The notes under the pieces are model-generated. The model did not search any database. It saw only the letters and a list, made by a program, of their open reading frames with translations, and was not told where the DNA came from. Below, one piece after another: positions 6,083 to 6,238 of a DNA stretch of 6,238 nt; positions within the stretch are counted from its first letter, which is position 1, and each line of letters opens with the position of its first letter. Both the position numbers and the translations under genes were made by a program. This DNA comes from Rubrobacter sp. (GTDB lineage: Bacteria; Actinomycetota; Rubrobacteria; Rubrobacterales; Rubrobacteraceae), in contig JADDKG010000093.1 of NCBI GenBank assembly GCA_020253895.1, positions 1-6,238 on the forward strand, in the 5' to 3' direction.

Positions 6083-6238
6083 CGGGCACCCCCCGCGAAG
6101 GCCGCCACCACCCCGAGGGCGAGCGCCCCGGCCGCCGCCGCGGCCGCCCCCCACAGGCTCTTCGTCTTGCGGGTGACCACCTCGGGGTCCGGGGGCAGCC
6201 CGTAGACCTCCGGGTCGTCGAGCAGGAGGAAGAAGGCC
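6079..6238 (-). CDS. C-terminal end of a membrane-anchored 4Fe-4S electron-transfer subunit, partial
   Basis: The last 52 residues of a gene that enters from the right edge and ends at TGA 6081-6079. The readable part, FFLLLDDPEVYGLPPDPEVV (2-21), is the usual tail of NrfC/FdhB/HybA-type 4Fe-4S dicluster proteins that pair with NrfD subunits. It is followed by TRKTKSLWG and one Ala/Gly/Leu/Val-rich helix (about 30-49), which would be a C-terminal membrane anchor as in formate dehydrogenase and HybA-like beta subunits. The cysteine clusters that would confirm the family lie outside the window. The TGA overlaps the NrfD ATG by 4 bp, so the two are coupled. Confidence is high that this is coding and good that it is an Fe-S subunit; which enzyme it serves is unknown. 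Confidence 0.85.
   Translation of the reverse strand, partial: AFFLLLDDPEVYGLPPDPEVVTRKTKSLWGAAAAAAGALALGVVAAFAGGAR

Noticed and set aside
6131..6150. GCC/GCG repeat tract near the right end
   Set aside because: It encodes the run of alanines in the C-terminal membrane helix of the Fe-S subunit and is explained by codon bias.
6083..6154. Longer N-terminus for the NrfD protein starting at 6154
   Set aside because: The extra residues are Gly/Arg low-complexity and overlap the conserved reading frame of the Fe-S subunit; the 6082 ATG has the ATGA overlap and a ribosome site.
4622..6205. A 527-codon plus-strand frame opposite the NrfD and 154-residue genes
   Set aside because: It is antisense to strongly supported genes, Arg/Pro/Gly-rich, and lacks domain motifs.
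1..6238. Search for tRNA/rRNA genes, insertion sequences, CRISPR arrays or attachment sites
   Set aside because: No direct-repeat array, transposase motif, terminal inverted repeats or tRNA-like cloverleaf was seen; the window is fully occupied by ordinary-composition genes.

Overview
The window is very GC-rich with almost every wobble position G or C, uses GTG starts freely, and is packed with genes: no gap between coding regions exceeds 36 bases. Together with the protein types this suggests a thermophilic high-GC actinobacterium, with Rubrobacter (for example R. xylanophilus) as my best guess. That attribution is inference from composition and gene content; no taxonomic marker gene is present.

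Layout. Bases 1-992 (+ strand) hold the 3' five-sixths of a CaiB/BaiF (family III) CoA-transferase gene. Everything else, 989-6238, is one continuous minus-strand gene array that enters from the right edge and ends tail-to-tail on the CoA-transferase, the two genes sharing a CTAG. In transcription order the array encodes: (1) the C-terminal end of a membrane-anchored 4Fe-4S electron-transfer subunit; (2) an NrfD/PsrC-type quinone-interacting membrane subunit; (3) a small four-helix membrane protein; (4) a lipoprotein with YncE-like beta-propeller repeats; (5) a fusion of a di-haem cytochrome b (hydrogenase/formate dehydrogenase gamma type) to a sulfite-oxidase/MsrP-type molybdopterin domain; (6) a small four-cysteine zinc-ribbon-like protein; (7) a small charged helical protein; (8) an HPP-family membrane protein. 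Junctions are 4- or 8-bp overlaps or gaps of 5-36 bases, so a single translationally coupled operon is likely; its promoter and its first genes lie outside the window.

How the parts may work together. Genes 1 and 2 are the electron-transfer and membrane parts of a complex-iron-sulfur molybdoenzyme (formate dehydrogenase or polysulfide/tetrathionate reductase type), whose catalytic subunit would be expected to the right of the window. Gene 5 is a second, self-contained quinone-linked molybdoenzyme in which the haem membrane anchor and the Mo domain are one chain. Two molybdenum modules, a surface propeller lipoprotein and several small uncharacterised proteins in one operon suggest a linked respiratory or repair system. 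Its substrate cannot be read from the sequence. The points most worth following are the cytochrome b-Mo fusion with no Tat signal, the set of small unknown proteins travelling with it, and a perfect 11-bp hairpin exactly at the convergent gene ends.
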